Assembly: GCA_947502885.1 (NCBI GenBank)
Contig: CANNBP010000003.1
Span: 248,001 to 312,000, forward strand
Reading direction: 5' to 3'
Source: an uncultured Aquimarina sp.
GTDB lineage: Bacteria; Bacteroidota; Bacteroidia; Flavobacteriales; Flavobacteriaceae
DNA: 64,000 nt
This document shows positions 53,873 through 61,877 of this stretch, one piece after another (position 1 is the first letter of the stretch; the number at the start of each line of letters is the position of its first letter). A program made the position numbers and the translations under genes. The notes beneath the pieces were generated by a model. It had not been told where the DNA came from, made no database searches, and saw nothing but the letters and a program-made list of their open reading frames with translations.

Positions 53873-54886
53873 TTAATTAACATTAACTGTTGCGCCACAG
53901 CTTTGATTTGTATTAACAATTAAGGTTCCATTGCTTGCAGATGAATTTCCACTAAGGCTGTAGTATAGATTTTTTTTACAATTAAAAGTACCTCTTCCAT
54001 TCGAAGAAACTCTTGATCCATTTCTAGAACCTTCTTCATATATATAAATATCTTTTCCTGTATTATTACTAATAGTTACTTCGCTTTCTAGGCTGCTTTG
54101 TCTAGCAGATGCATTTCTTTCTTTGATACGCTTATATTCTGCAGAATTTATCCAATCGTCTCTTTGCTTATTAATCGCTCCTATTACAAATTCTCTAATC
54201 TGTTCTATATTTTCTATAAGAGCAGCATTTTTTGGATTCTTTATCCATTTAACATATACTTCTTGTTGTTTATTATAGGCATTATTCAAATATTCTTGAA
54301 GGGTTTTATGGGGTTGCATTTCTTTCATTTTCTTGGGAGATTTCATTACTTCTTTCATCTTTTTTAAGCCTCCCATTTTTTTAGCTTGAAATTCTAATAC
54401 GGCTTCAAGTTTGTAGTTGTCTTTATCCACCCAGTCTTCAATCATAAAGATTTTTCCATCAATAAAAACTAATCGATTTCCATCAGACAGTTTATTGATT
54501 CTAGGGGCATACCCTATCTCCTTTTGCATTGCTGGACTTCCTTCATAAGCTTTTTGAACATAAGTAATAGGAAATGCTTCATTATCTGGTAAAAACATAA
54601 TTTCCTTATGATCATCGGGACGATCAGGATCACCCCCATGAATCATATAAATTTCTTTATGAACACCAGGTTGAACTGTATAGTCTTTAAAATTGGTGAT
54701 TTTATATACCAATACATCCAAACCTCCTTCATAAGTACCATCACTACTTTGCTGAGTTAAATAGCCTGTATAATTACCTACTTGTATAGATTCTAGCTGT
54801 TGGGTTTGATCTTTTATTTCATTTTGTGCTTTTAAGCTATTAGCAAAAAATAGTATGCATATTCCTAAGAGTGTGATTTTTTTCAT
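53873..54886 (-). CDS. Unrecognised secreted protein
   Basis: 337 aa with a signal peptide ending LKAQ. The first half (VGNYTGYLTQQSSDGTYEGG; EIYMIHGGDPDRPDDHKEIM) is beta-rich. The middle is a Lys/Met-rich helical stretch (MGGLKKMKEVMKSPKKMKEM). The C-terminal 60 residues (VTISNNTGKDIYIYEEGSRN ... NCKKNLYYS) resemble a small surface beta-domain with two Cys. No family was recognised. The repeated K-K-M segments are low complexity. Function unknown. Confidence 0.7.
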   Translation of the reverse strand: MKKITLLGICILFFANSLKAQNEIKDQTQQLESIQVGNYTGYLTQQSSDGTYEGGLDVLVYKITNFKDYTVQPGVHKEIYMIHGGDPDRPDDHKEIMFLPDNEAFPITYVQKAYEGSPAMQKEIGYAPRINKLSDGNRLVFIDGKIFMIEDWVDKDNYKLEAVLEFQAKKMGGLKKMKEVMKSPKKMKEMQPHKTLQEYLNNAYNKQQEVYVKWIKNPKNAALIENIEQIREFVIGAINKQRDDWINSAEYKRIKERNASARQSSLESEVTISNNTGKDIYIYEEGSRNGSRVSSNGRGTFNCKKNLYYSLSGNSSASNGTLIVNTNQSCGATVNVN

Positions 54887-54939
54887 TTTTAGTTTTCTTT
54901 AAAGTAATTACTGTATTACAAATTATAAGGTAACATAGT

Positions 54940-54975
54940 AACACCATCCCAAATCTTAGAATTTCGGATGGTGTT
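54940..54975. terminator. Terminator after the third cadherin-NHL gene
   Basis: Perfect 10-bp stem AACACCATCC (54940-54949) with GGATGGTGTT (54966-54975), 16-nt loop; just past the stop of the minus-strand gene that ends at 54990. Confidence 0.65.
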
Positions 54976-54989
54976 TGATTTATCAATTT

Positions 54990-56942
54990 TTAAGGAGTTT
55001 GAAGGTTAGCAATTTTTCGAATGCGATTATTTTGATAATCTCCTATATATACGTTATTAGATGCATCGGTGACAATCCCCCAAGGGTAATTAAACTGTGC
55101 TGTAGTTCCCGAACCATTTGCAAAACCAGATACACTAGTACCGGCATAAACAACTGGCATCCATACACCACTTGTGTTTCGAGAAACTCTAATAATTCGA
55201 TGTTTTCGCCAATCAGTTATATACAAATTGTTGTTTGTATCTAAAGTTAGACCATAAGGGTGATCAAACCCTCCTACCTGACCTCCACCGATAAATGTTG
55301 ACAACGTTCCACTAGAAGTCAAAGCACGAATAACATTATTCCTTGAATCAGCAATTAAAATGGTCCCTTGGGCATTTACAACAATTCCTACTGGAGTATG
55401 AAGTCTTCTGGTTTGCGATACGGATCCATCTACATATCCAGATGTACCATCGCCTGCTAATGTAGTAACTGCTCCTGATGGGGTAATTTTACGAATTGCA
55501 TGGTTTCCTGTATCTGCAACAATTATATTTCCTGCATTATCTAATGTTATCCCCGCTGGGCTTCTAAATTGTGCACTAGTACCTGTAGCATTAGTAAAAC
55601 CAGCAATTCCACCTGCAAAGGTACTTACTACTCCTGCTGGCGTGATTTTACGAATACGATGATTACCTTGCTCAGCAACATATACATTTCCAGAACCATC
55701 TACAACCAAACCAACAGGGTCATTAAATTGAGCTGTAGCTCCTGGTCCATTTAAATTTCCTCTAATACCCGAACCAGCAAATGTTGTTACTACTCCTGCG
55801 GGTGTTATTTTACGAATAACATTATTACTTTGATCTGCTACATACATATTTCCAACTCCATCTATGGCCATAGCCGAAGGATCATTAAATTGAGCAGCAA
55901 TACCGGTACCATTAACCAGTCCTCCTACTCCCGATCCTGCAAACGTACTTACAATTACGGGTGGTGCTTCTACTACATCGGTTACATTAACGGTTACCTG
56001 ACGATTAACACTAACAGTACCATCAGAAACGATCACATCAAAATTATGAAATGTATTGGTTTCATAATCTAAGTTTTTACCTGTTTTTAAGCTTATTATA
56101 CCCAAAGCGCTAATTTCAAAATTATCAGAAGCCGGGGTATTGGCAAGAGAAAATGTTAAAGGGTCTCCATCCTCATCATGAGTCGATATACTTCCTATTT
56201 GAAATGTATCGTTTATATCTTCTGCAACCGTAAATGCAGCAGAACCAACTGTAGGTGGGTCATTTACATCTGTTACAGCAATCGTAATTTCTGCAGTTGC
56301 TGTAAATACACCATCATCAGTAGTAACTGTAACAGTATAACTATCATTATCCTCATAGTTCAATGTACCGGATTTTAGTTGAATCTTGTTATCTATAATT
56401 TCAAATCCCGCTGTTATAATACCAGAAGGATTGTCAAGGGTATATGTTAATATATCTCCATCAGGATCTGTAGCAACTACCGTTCCTACAACTGTGTTTA
56501 ATACCGAATTTTCTTCTATGCTCAATGTTTGATCTGCAATAACCGGTGGCATATTTTCATCTGCATCGATCACCTTAATAGTAATTTTTGCAGAAGCTTT
56601 AGCTTTACCATCGGTTACCTCTACAGTAATTTCATAACTGGTTTTAGTTTCAAAATCTAATGCTTTTCCTGAAACCAAACTTAATGCTCCAACTTTTGTG
56701 ATTTCGAATAGATTATCACTGTTTGCTGTAATGCTATAACTTAATTCATCTTTATCTTCATCAGTAGCTTTTACCGTACCAAATATGTCGGTATCACTAA
56801 TCGTTTCTGAAGCATTAAAGGATTGTGCTTTGATATCGGGAATAGTATTTGTAGGCACTTCTACAACTGGATTTTCATCATCTTTACTACAGGATAATGC
56901 AAGAATCATTAGACTAAGTAACAGTAGTTTTATTGTTTTCAT
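54990..56942 (-). CDS. Cadherin-NHL surface lipoprotein (tandem copy 3)
   Basis: 650-aa lipoprotein: MILALSC lipobox followed by SKDDEN, an acidic surface-export type. Three cadherin-like domains follow (residues about 35-330; motifs such as FDATDEDKDEL-like xxTDEDxD and LDFETKTSYEITVEVTDG), then six NHL repeats (pattern STFAGSG...GIAAQFNDPxxxAIDGxGNxYVADxxNNxIRKITPAG), which should close a six-bladed propeller. The cadherin part is nearly identical to the copy at 57012-58931, while the N-terminus and C-terminal end (QTP) match the copy at 59031-61007, so it is a mosaic. Likely an adhesion or recognition protein. Each copy has its own terminator hairpin. Confidence 0.85.
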   Translation of the reverse strand: MKTIKLLLLSLMILALSCSKDDENPVVEVPTNTIPDIKAQSFNASETISDTDIFGTVKATDEDKDELSYSITANSDNLFEITKVGALSLVSGKALDFETKTSYEITVEVTDGKAKASAKITIKVIDADENMPPVIADQTLSIEENSVLNTVVGTVVATDPDGDILTYTLDNPSGIITAGFEIIDNKIQLKSGTLNYEDNDSYTVTVTTDDGVFTATAEITIAVTDVNDPPTVGSAAFTVAEDINDTFQIGSISTHDEDGDPLTFSLANTPASDNFEISALGIISLKTGKNLDYETNTFHNFDVIVSDGTVSVNRQVTVNVTDVVEAPPVIVSTFAGSGVGGLVNGTGIAAQFNDPSAMAIDGVGNMYVADQSNNVIRKITPAGVVTTFAGSGIRGNLNGPGATAQFNDPVGLVVDGSGNVYVAEQGNHRIRKITPAGVVSTFAGGIAGFTNATGTSAQFRSPAGITLDNAGNIIVADTGNHAIRKITPSGAVTTLAGDGTSGYVDGSVSQTRRLHTPVGIVVNAQGTILIADSRNNVIRALTSSGTLSTFIGGGQVGGFDHPYGLTLDTNNNLYITDWRKHRIIRVSRNTSGVWMPVVYAGTSVSGFANGSGTTAQFNYPWGIVTDASNNVYIGDYQNNRIRKIANLQTP

Positions 56943-56964
56943 AATGTCATCTTATTTAAGTTAA

Positions 56965-57001
56965 ATAGGGTTTGCAGTAAAAGATTTACAACAAACCCTA
57001 T
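56965..57001 (-). terminator. Terminator after the second cadherin-NHL gene
   Basis: Perfect 10-bp stem ATAGGGTTTG (56965-56974) with CAAACCCTAT (56992-57001), 17-nt loop, 11 bp past the stop of the 57012-58931 gene. Confidence 0.6.
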
Positions 57002-57011
57002 CACTATTTAT

Positions 57012-58931
57012 TTATTCAATTGTTATTTTACGAATTAGGTGATTTGAGCGATCTGCTATATATAAGTTTCCAGATCCATCAATAGCAATGCCAGTAGGGT
57101 TATTAAATGTTGCTATTGTTACTTTTCCATTTGTATTCCCGAAAAGACCAGTACCTGCTAAAAGGCTTACAACACCTGAAGGAGTAATTTTACGAATACG
57201 CCCATTTACTGTATCAGCTACATATAAGTTCCCTGTAGTATCTATAGTGATATCTAATGGCCTATTAAATTGTGCAGCGATCCCTGTACCGTTTGCATAT
57301 CCTTGAGTACTTCCCGCAAATGTACTTACTACTCCAAAAGGAGTAATTTTACGTATTCTATTATTAGCCTTATCAACAACATATACGTTACCTCCCGCAT
57401 CTATTGCCAATCCAGCTGGGCTACTAAATCGAGCTGCTGCACCCAAGGCATCTGTAGTGCCTGGAACACCTGTAGTAGACCCTGCAAAAATAGATACTGT
57501 AGTACCAGCAGCATTAATTTTTCGTATACGGTTTCCCGAAGATTCTGATACGTAAACATTGCCACTAGCATCCACCGCTATTCCCGATGGCCGATTAAAA
57601 GTAATGATCCCAAAAGTAGTTACTACTCCTGCTGGGGTAATTTTTCGGACATTATTGTTTGAATAATCAGTAACATATAGATTGTCTGATGCATCTATTG
57701 CAATTTTATAAGGTTTATTAAATTGTGCATTCGTTCCTACCCCATCAGTAGAACCTACAGTACCAGAACCTGCAAAGGTAGTCACCACTCCTGCTGGTGT
57801 AATTTTACGAATACGATGATTATCGTAGTCTGCAATAAAGATATTACCATGAGAATCTATAGCTGTTCCTACAGGGTTTAAAAATTGGGCATTGGTACCT
57901 GTACCATCCATATAACCAGTAGAGCTCCCTGCAAAAGTACTTACGGTTACTTCTATAATATTAGTTACAGAAACAGTTACCTGACGATTAATATTAACAG
58001 TACCATCAGAAACAATTACATCGAAATTATGAAATGTATTAGTTTCATAATCTAAGCTTTTACCCGCTTTTAAGCTTATTATACCCAAAGTGCTAATTTC
58101 AAAATTATCAGAAGCAGGAGTGTTGGCAAGAGAAAATGTTAAAGGATCTCCATCCTCATCATGAGTTGATATCCCTCCTATTTGAAATGTGTCGTTTATA
58201 TCTTCTGCAACCGTAAATGCAGCAGAACCAACTGTAGGTGGATCATTTACATCAGTTATAGCAATCGTAATTTGTGCAGTTGTTGTAAGTGAACCATCAT
58301 CAGTAGTAACTGTAACAGTATAACTATCGTTATCCTCATGGTTTAATGTACCAGATTTTAGTTGGATAATGTTAGCCACAATTTCAAAAGCTACAGTTGT
58401 ATTACCAGAAGGATTGTCAAGGGTATATGTTAATATATCTCCATCAGGATCTGTAGCAACTACCGTTCCTACAACTGTGTTTACTGCTGAATTTTCTGCT
58501 ACACTAAACGTTTGAGCAGCAATAACAGGTGGCATATTCTCATCTGCATCGATCACTGTAATCGTTACTTTTGCAGTTGCTTTGGTTTTGCCATCGGTTA
58601 CCCCTATAGTAATTTCATGACTGGTTTTGGTTTCAAAATCTAATGTTTTCCCAGAAACCAAACTTAATGCTCCGGTTTTTGTAATCTCGAATAAGTTATC
58701 ACTATTGGTAGTAATACTAAAGCTTAATTCATCTTTATCGGCATCGGTAGCTTTTACCATCCCAAATACATCGGTATCGCTAATAGTTTCTGATGCATTA
58801 AAAGATTGTACTTTAATTTCTGGAGTAGTATTTATTGGCACCTCGATAGTACCAGCTTCATCATCTTTACTACAATTTGTAAAGATTGATACAATAACAA
58901 ACGGTATTAAGATTTTGTATACTTCTTTCAT
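57012..58931 (-). CDS. Cadherin-NHL surface lipoprotein (tandem copy 2)
   Basis: 639 aa, lipobox region IVSIFTNC followed by SKDDEA. The signal peptide differs from those of the two neighbours, while cadherin domains 2 and 3 (VAENSAVNTVVGTVVATDPD; AAFTVAEDINDTFQIGGIST) are nearly identical to copy 3. Six NHL repeats follow; the third lacks the GTGxxAQF insert and is shorter. Calcium-binding acidic residues of cadherin-type folds (DPDGD, DEDGD) are present. It is the middle gene of three co-directional paralogues; surface adhesion or glycan binding is inferred. Confidence 0.85.
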   Translation of the reverse strand: MKEVYKILIPFVIVSIFTNCSKDDEAGTIEVPINTTPEIKVQSFNASETISDTDVFGMVKATDADKDELSFSITTNSDNLFEITKTGALSLVSGKTLDFETKTSHEITIGVTDGKTKATAKVTITVIDADENMPPVIAAQTFSVAENSAVNTVVGTVVATDPDGDILTYTLDNPSGNTTVAFEIVANIIQLKSGTLNHEDNDSYTVTVTTDDGSLTTTAQITIAITDVNDPPTVGSAAFTVAEDINDTFQIGGISTHDEDGDPLTFSLANTPASDNFEISTLGIISLKAGKSLDYETNTFHNFDVIVSDGTVNINRQVTVSVTNIIEVTVSTFAGSSTGYMDGTGTNAQFLNPVGTAIDSHGNIFIADYDNHRIRKITPAGVVTTFAGSGTVGSTDGVGTNAQFNKPYKIAIDASDNLYVTDYSNNNVRKITPAGVVTTFGIITFNRPSGIAVDASGNVYVSESSGNRIRKINAAGTTVSIFAGSTTGVPGTTDALGAAARFSSPAGLAIDAGGNVYVVDKANNRIRKITPFGVVSTFAGSTQGYANGTGIAAQFNRPLDITIDTTGNLYVADTVNGRIRKITPSGVVSLLAGTGLFGNTNGKVTIATFNNPTGIAIDGSGNLYIADRSNHLIRKITIE

Positions 58932-58976
58932 TTTGTTATAATTTAAATCTTGAGTATATCATCGTTTTATTAAACA

Positions 58977-59017
58977 TCAATCCCATCTCAAGTTCTAAAA
59001 CCTGAGATGGGGATTGA
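58977..59017 (-). terminator. Terminator after the first cadherin-NHL gene
   Basis: TCAATCCCATCTCA (58977-58990) pairs with TGAGATGGGGATTGA (59003-59017) with one bulged base, 14 bp past the stop of the 59031-61007 gene. Confidence 0.6.
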
Positions 59018-59030
59018 GTTAATCAATTTT

Positions 59031-61007
59031 TTAAGGTGTTTGTGTTTCTGTAATTTTGCGAATCGCATGATTATTAAACTCACTAACAAAAAGTACTCCT
59101 TGGGCATTTAACCCAATACCCCAAGGTTCTCTAAACTGGGCTGTAGATCCTGGGCCATTAATAAACCCTGCCGATGAACCTGCTATAACTGTGGTAGTAA
59201 AGTCTCCATTAGTATCTTTTACCGATTTATAAACTTTGTGATTACCAAAATTACTGGTGTAAAAAGTATCGTTGTTTTGATCGAGTACAATACCATAAGG
59301 CTGCGCAAAAGCAGTTCCTGTGGATACTAACGTGGTTATGTTTCCTCCGCCACGGGATATTGTTTTGATCTTATTGTTTCCGGTGTCTGTTATATACAAC
59401 AGATTTTGAGTTTTGTGAAGTGCTATGGTAGTTGGCAAGTTTAATATAGAGGTACCGTATGGACCATCTACATCTCCACTAAATCCAATTCCTGCAATGG
59501 TAGTTACCGTAGTAGTACCATTTCCGGCGATGCTTATTCTTCTTATAGCGTGATTTCCATGATCTGCTACATAAACATTAAAGCCATCTTCATCTACAGC
59601 AATGCCAGTAGGAAATCTAAATTGAGTAATGGATGCATTACCATCGGTATATCCAAGAATACCTGTACCTGCTATAGTAGTAACTGATGTTGCAGTAATT
59701 TTTCTGATAGAGTGATTGCCAGTATCTGCAACATAAACATTACCAAAACGGTCCACCGCTACACTAGAAGGGTTTCTAAATTGAGCACTAAGCTTATCTG
59801 TTGCATGATCAGCAGAACCTGCAACACCTGAACCCGCAAAAATAGTAGCTGCTCCTGTAGTAATATCTATATGTCTAATAACATTATTGGCTGCATCTGC
59901 TATATAAATATTGTTCCCTAGAACAACCATTCCTTTTGGATTATTGAATCTGGCAGATTGCCCTACTGCATTTACAAGACCAAAAGTGCCATTACCCATC
60001 CAGGCACTTACAGTATATTCATCTTCTACTACATCGGTAACATTAATAGTTACTGTAACAGGAGTTGCCCCCAATGTTCCGTCACTTGCATGTGCTTGGA
60101 ACGAGTAACTTGTCCTAGTTTCAAAATCTAAACTCCCTCCCGATTTTAGGCTTATTTCACCAGAATTTGTATCAATTTCAAAATTATCACTGTGCACATT
60201 ATTGGCCAATCGATAGCTAACCGCATCACCATCTTCGTCTGTTGCACTCAAAGTACCTATAATAACCGTTTCTGCTATATTTTCAGGAGTTGAAAATGTA
60301 GTAGAGTTATTATTAAAGATAGGTGCTTCATTAACATTGGTTACATTAATAGTTATTTGCGCAGATGTAGTAAAGGTACCATCGTCTACAGTAACTGTAG
60401 CCGTATGACTTGTTAATGTTTCGTAGTCAAAAAAACCAGATTTTAACCTAATTTCATTACCTGTCATCTCAAATACTGCCAAAGCGCCCGAAGAGTTTGT
60501 AATTGTATAAGTAAGGTCATCGTTATTAGGATCGGTGGCAACAACTGTTGCTAGAACAGCATTTAATGCCTGATTTTCTGGCACACCAAAAGTTTGATTT
60601 GCTATAACCGGTGGCATATTCTCATCTGCATCGATTACTTTGATGGTTATTTTTGCAGTTGCTTTGGCTTTACCATCGGTTACCTCGACCGTGATTTCAT
60701 ACGTAGTTTTGGTTTCAAAATCTAATGTTTTTCCAGAAACCAAACTTAATGCTCCTGTTTTTGTAATCTCGAATAAGTTATCACTGTTTGCAGTGATACT
60801 GTAACTTAATTCGTCTTTGTCTGCATCTGTAGCTTTTACCATGCCAAATACATCGGTATCACTAATCATTTCTGAGGCATTAAAGGATTGTGCCTTGATA
60901 TCTGGAGTAACATTGCTCGGTACCTCTGTAACAGTATCTTCATCATCTTTACTACAGGATAATGCCAGAATCATTATACTAAATAGCATTAGTTTAATTG
61001 TTTTCAT
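59031..61007 (-). CDS. Cadherin-NHL surface lipoprotein (tandem copy 1)
   Basis: 658 aa, lipobox MILALSC followed by SKDDED. Three cadherin-like domains (first nearly identical to the other copies; second and third divergent, PVIANQTFGVPENQALN and FSTPENIAETVIIGTL) precede six NHL repeats, which are more divergent than in the neighbours (YIADAANNVIRHIDITTG; YTSNFGNHKVYKSV). It ends RKITETQTP, like copy 3. It is first in the direction of transcription. Upstream lies a pair of 11-nt direct repeats exactly 20 bp apart (61192-61222), a possible regulator site. Confidence 0.85.
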   Translation of the reverse strand: MKTIKLMLFSIMILALSCSKDDEDTVTEVPSNVTPDIKAQSFNASEMISDTDVFGMVKATDADKDELSYSITANSDNLFEITKTGALSLVSGKTLDFETKTTYEITVEVTDGKAKATAKITIKVIDADENMPPVIANQTFGVPENQALNAVLATVVATDPNNDDLTYTITNSSGALAVFEMTGNEIRLKSGFFDYETLTSHTATVTVDDGTFTTSAQITINVTNVNEAPIFNNNSTTFSTPENIAETVIIGTLSATDEDGDAVSYRLANNVHSDNFEIDTNSGEISLKSGGSLDFETRTSYSFQAHASDGTLGATPVTVTINVTDVVEDEYTVSAWMGNGTFGLVNAVGQSARFNNPKGMVVLGNNIYIADAANNVIRHIDITTGAATIFAGSGVAGSADHATDKLSAQFRNPSSVAVDRFGNVYVADTGNHSIRKITATSVTTIAGTGILGYTDGNASITQFRFPTGIAVDEDGFNVYVADHGNHAIRRISIAGNGTTTVTTIAGIGFSGDVDGPYGTSILNLPTTIALHKTQNLLYITDTGNNKIKTISRGGGNITTLVSTGTAFAQPYGIVLDQNNDTFYTSNFGNHKVYKSVKDTNGDFTTTVIAGSSAGFINGPGSTAQFREPWGIGLNAQGVLFVSEFNNHAIRKITETQTP

Positions 61008-61517
61008 ATTCCAATTCTTCTTTTTAGGGGTTGTTATATTTTTTGTTTTAACAAACGGGAAAGATGTTCTAAAACAGTATTTGTTTTAGTTCTACATGTT
61101 TATAGTTGTGTAATTGTTTTACCATATTCTTTTGTTTTTGAATTGTTATTAAGCAACAAGAATACAGACAACTATAAAGAAGTGAACAAAAGAGTTTGTG
61201 AAGTGCTATTTGAGTTTGTGAACGGAATTATTTTATTAAAAAAAGTAGTAATCTACTGATTTTATGATTTATGAAATATTAAATCGAAATATGACTTGAT
61301 TTGGTTTCTAAAGGTTATAATTTGAATCCTATTGGTATCACAGGGAAAAATAAATTCGTTAAATGCATCTCCTTTTATTGCAAATTGTAGTAGAAGAATT
61401 GGATTATGAAACTACTTAGAAAGTTTTGAGGTAATTGTTAGCTTAAGGTAAGCACTCAAAAATATTTATTAAAAAAAATATTTGGTGTTACTTTTTTACT
61501 AAATTTGGAACAATATT
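61008..61517. other. Control region upstream of the cadherin-NHL genes
   Basis: About 510 bp without a convincing gene. It holds the 11-nt direct repeats at 61192-61222 and an extra GTGAA at 61182-61186. The remainder is AT-rich. Confidence 0.45.
61192..61222. promoter_or_regulatory. Direct repeat GAGTTTGTGAA x2, 20-bp period
   Basis: Two identical 11-mers at 61192-61202 and 61212-61222. The 20-bp start-to-start distance is about two helical turns, the geometry of sites bound by LytTR-type or other dimeric regulators. They lie 185-215 bp before the cadherin-NHL copy 1 start. Confidence 0.4.
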
Positions 61518-61704
61518 AATGAGTCGAACTAAAACGACGCATTGCCTTAACAAAATGGAATCTTTTTTCAGATTCGGGCTTAGGAGAATAATGAAGTCTA
61601 CTCCAAAAGCTGCCTTAAGGATAGGGAACCGAATTCTCAGGCTGACTTCTAAAAAATATACAATTGCACTTCAATTTTTTGAACGGATAAAATTCGTTCC
61701 CTAT
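61518..61704 (+). ncRNA. Hairpin-rich segment upstream of the arginine decarboxylase gene (candidate leader RNA)
   Basis: This stretch has more G/C than its surroundings and several consecutive stems. H1: AATG-A-GTCG (61518-61526) with CGAC-G-CATT (61535-61543). H2: GAATC with GATTC (61558-61575). H3: GGAG with CTCC (61583-61604). A long closing stem pairs ATAGGGAACCGAATT (61621-61635) with AATTCGTTCCCTAT (61691-61704), one bulged C. A competing hairpin GAACG/CGTTC (61681-61699) excludes the closing stem, a switch-like layout. A 69-codon frame over it (61519-61728) is very basic and unlike any protein I know. No described riboswitch class was recognised. Confidence 0.35.
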
Positions 61705-61734
61705 ACTATTTCTATTATTAGGATATGAGAATAG

Positions 61735-61746
61735 ATTGATATCAAT
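61735..61746. promoter_or_regulatory. 12-bp perfect palindrome upstream of the arginine decarboxylase gene
   Basis: ATTGATATCAAT, about 130 bp before the ATG at 61878. It could be a repressor operator; the length is short, so chance is possible. Confidence 0.3.
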
Positions 61747-61877
61747 GGCTTGACCATTTCTCTTTTCAATTTATATTTTTTCAAATCTCGCATTATGGAA
61801 TGATCCATAGGATATCTTGGCTTTACTGGTCAGGGTTTTTATTGGTGAATTTCATCTGCAAAACAAAATCCGAATAG

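Noticed and set aside
55569..58941. Several open frames on the plus strand opposite the cadherin-NHL genes
   Set aside because: They are Ser/Thr/Cys- or Ile/Tyr-rich reverse shadows of repetitive coding sequence, with no start context.
61519..61728. 69-codon frame upstream of the arginine decarboxylase gene
   Set aside because: Strongly basic, unlike known proteins, no leader support; the underlying DNA is better explained by RNA-like stems.
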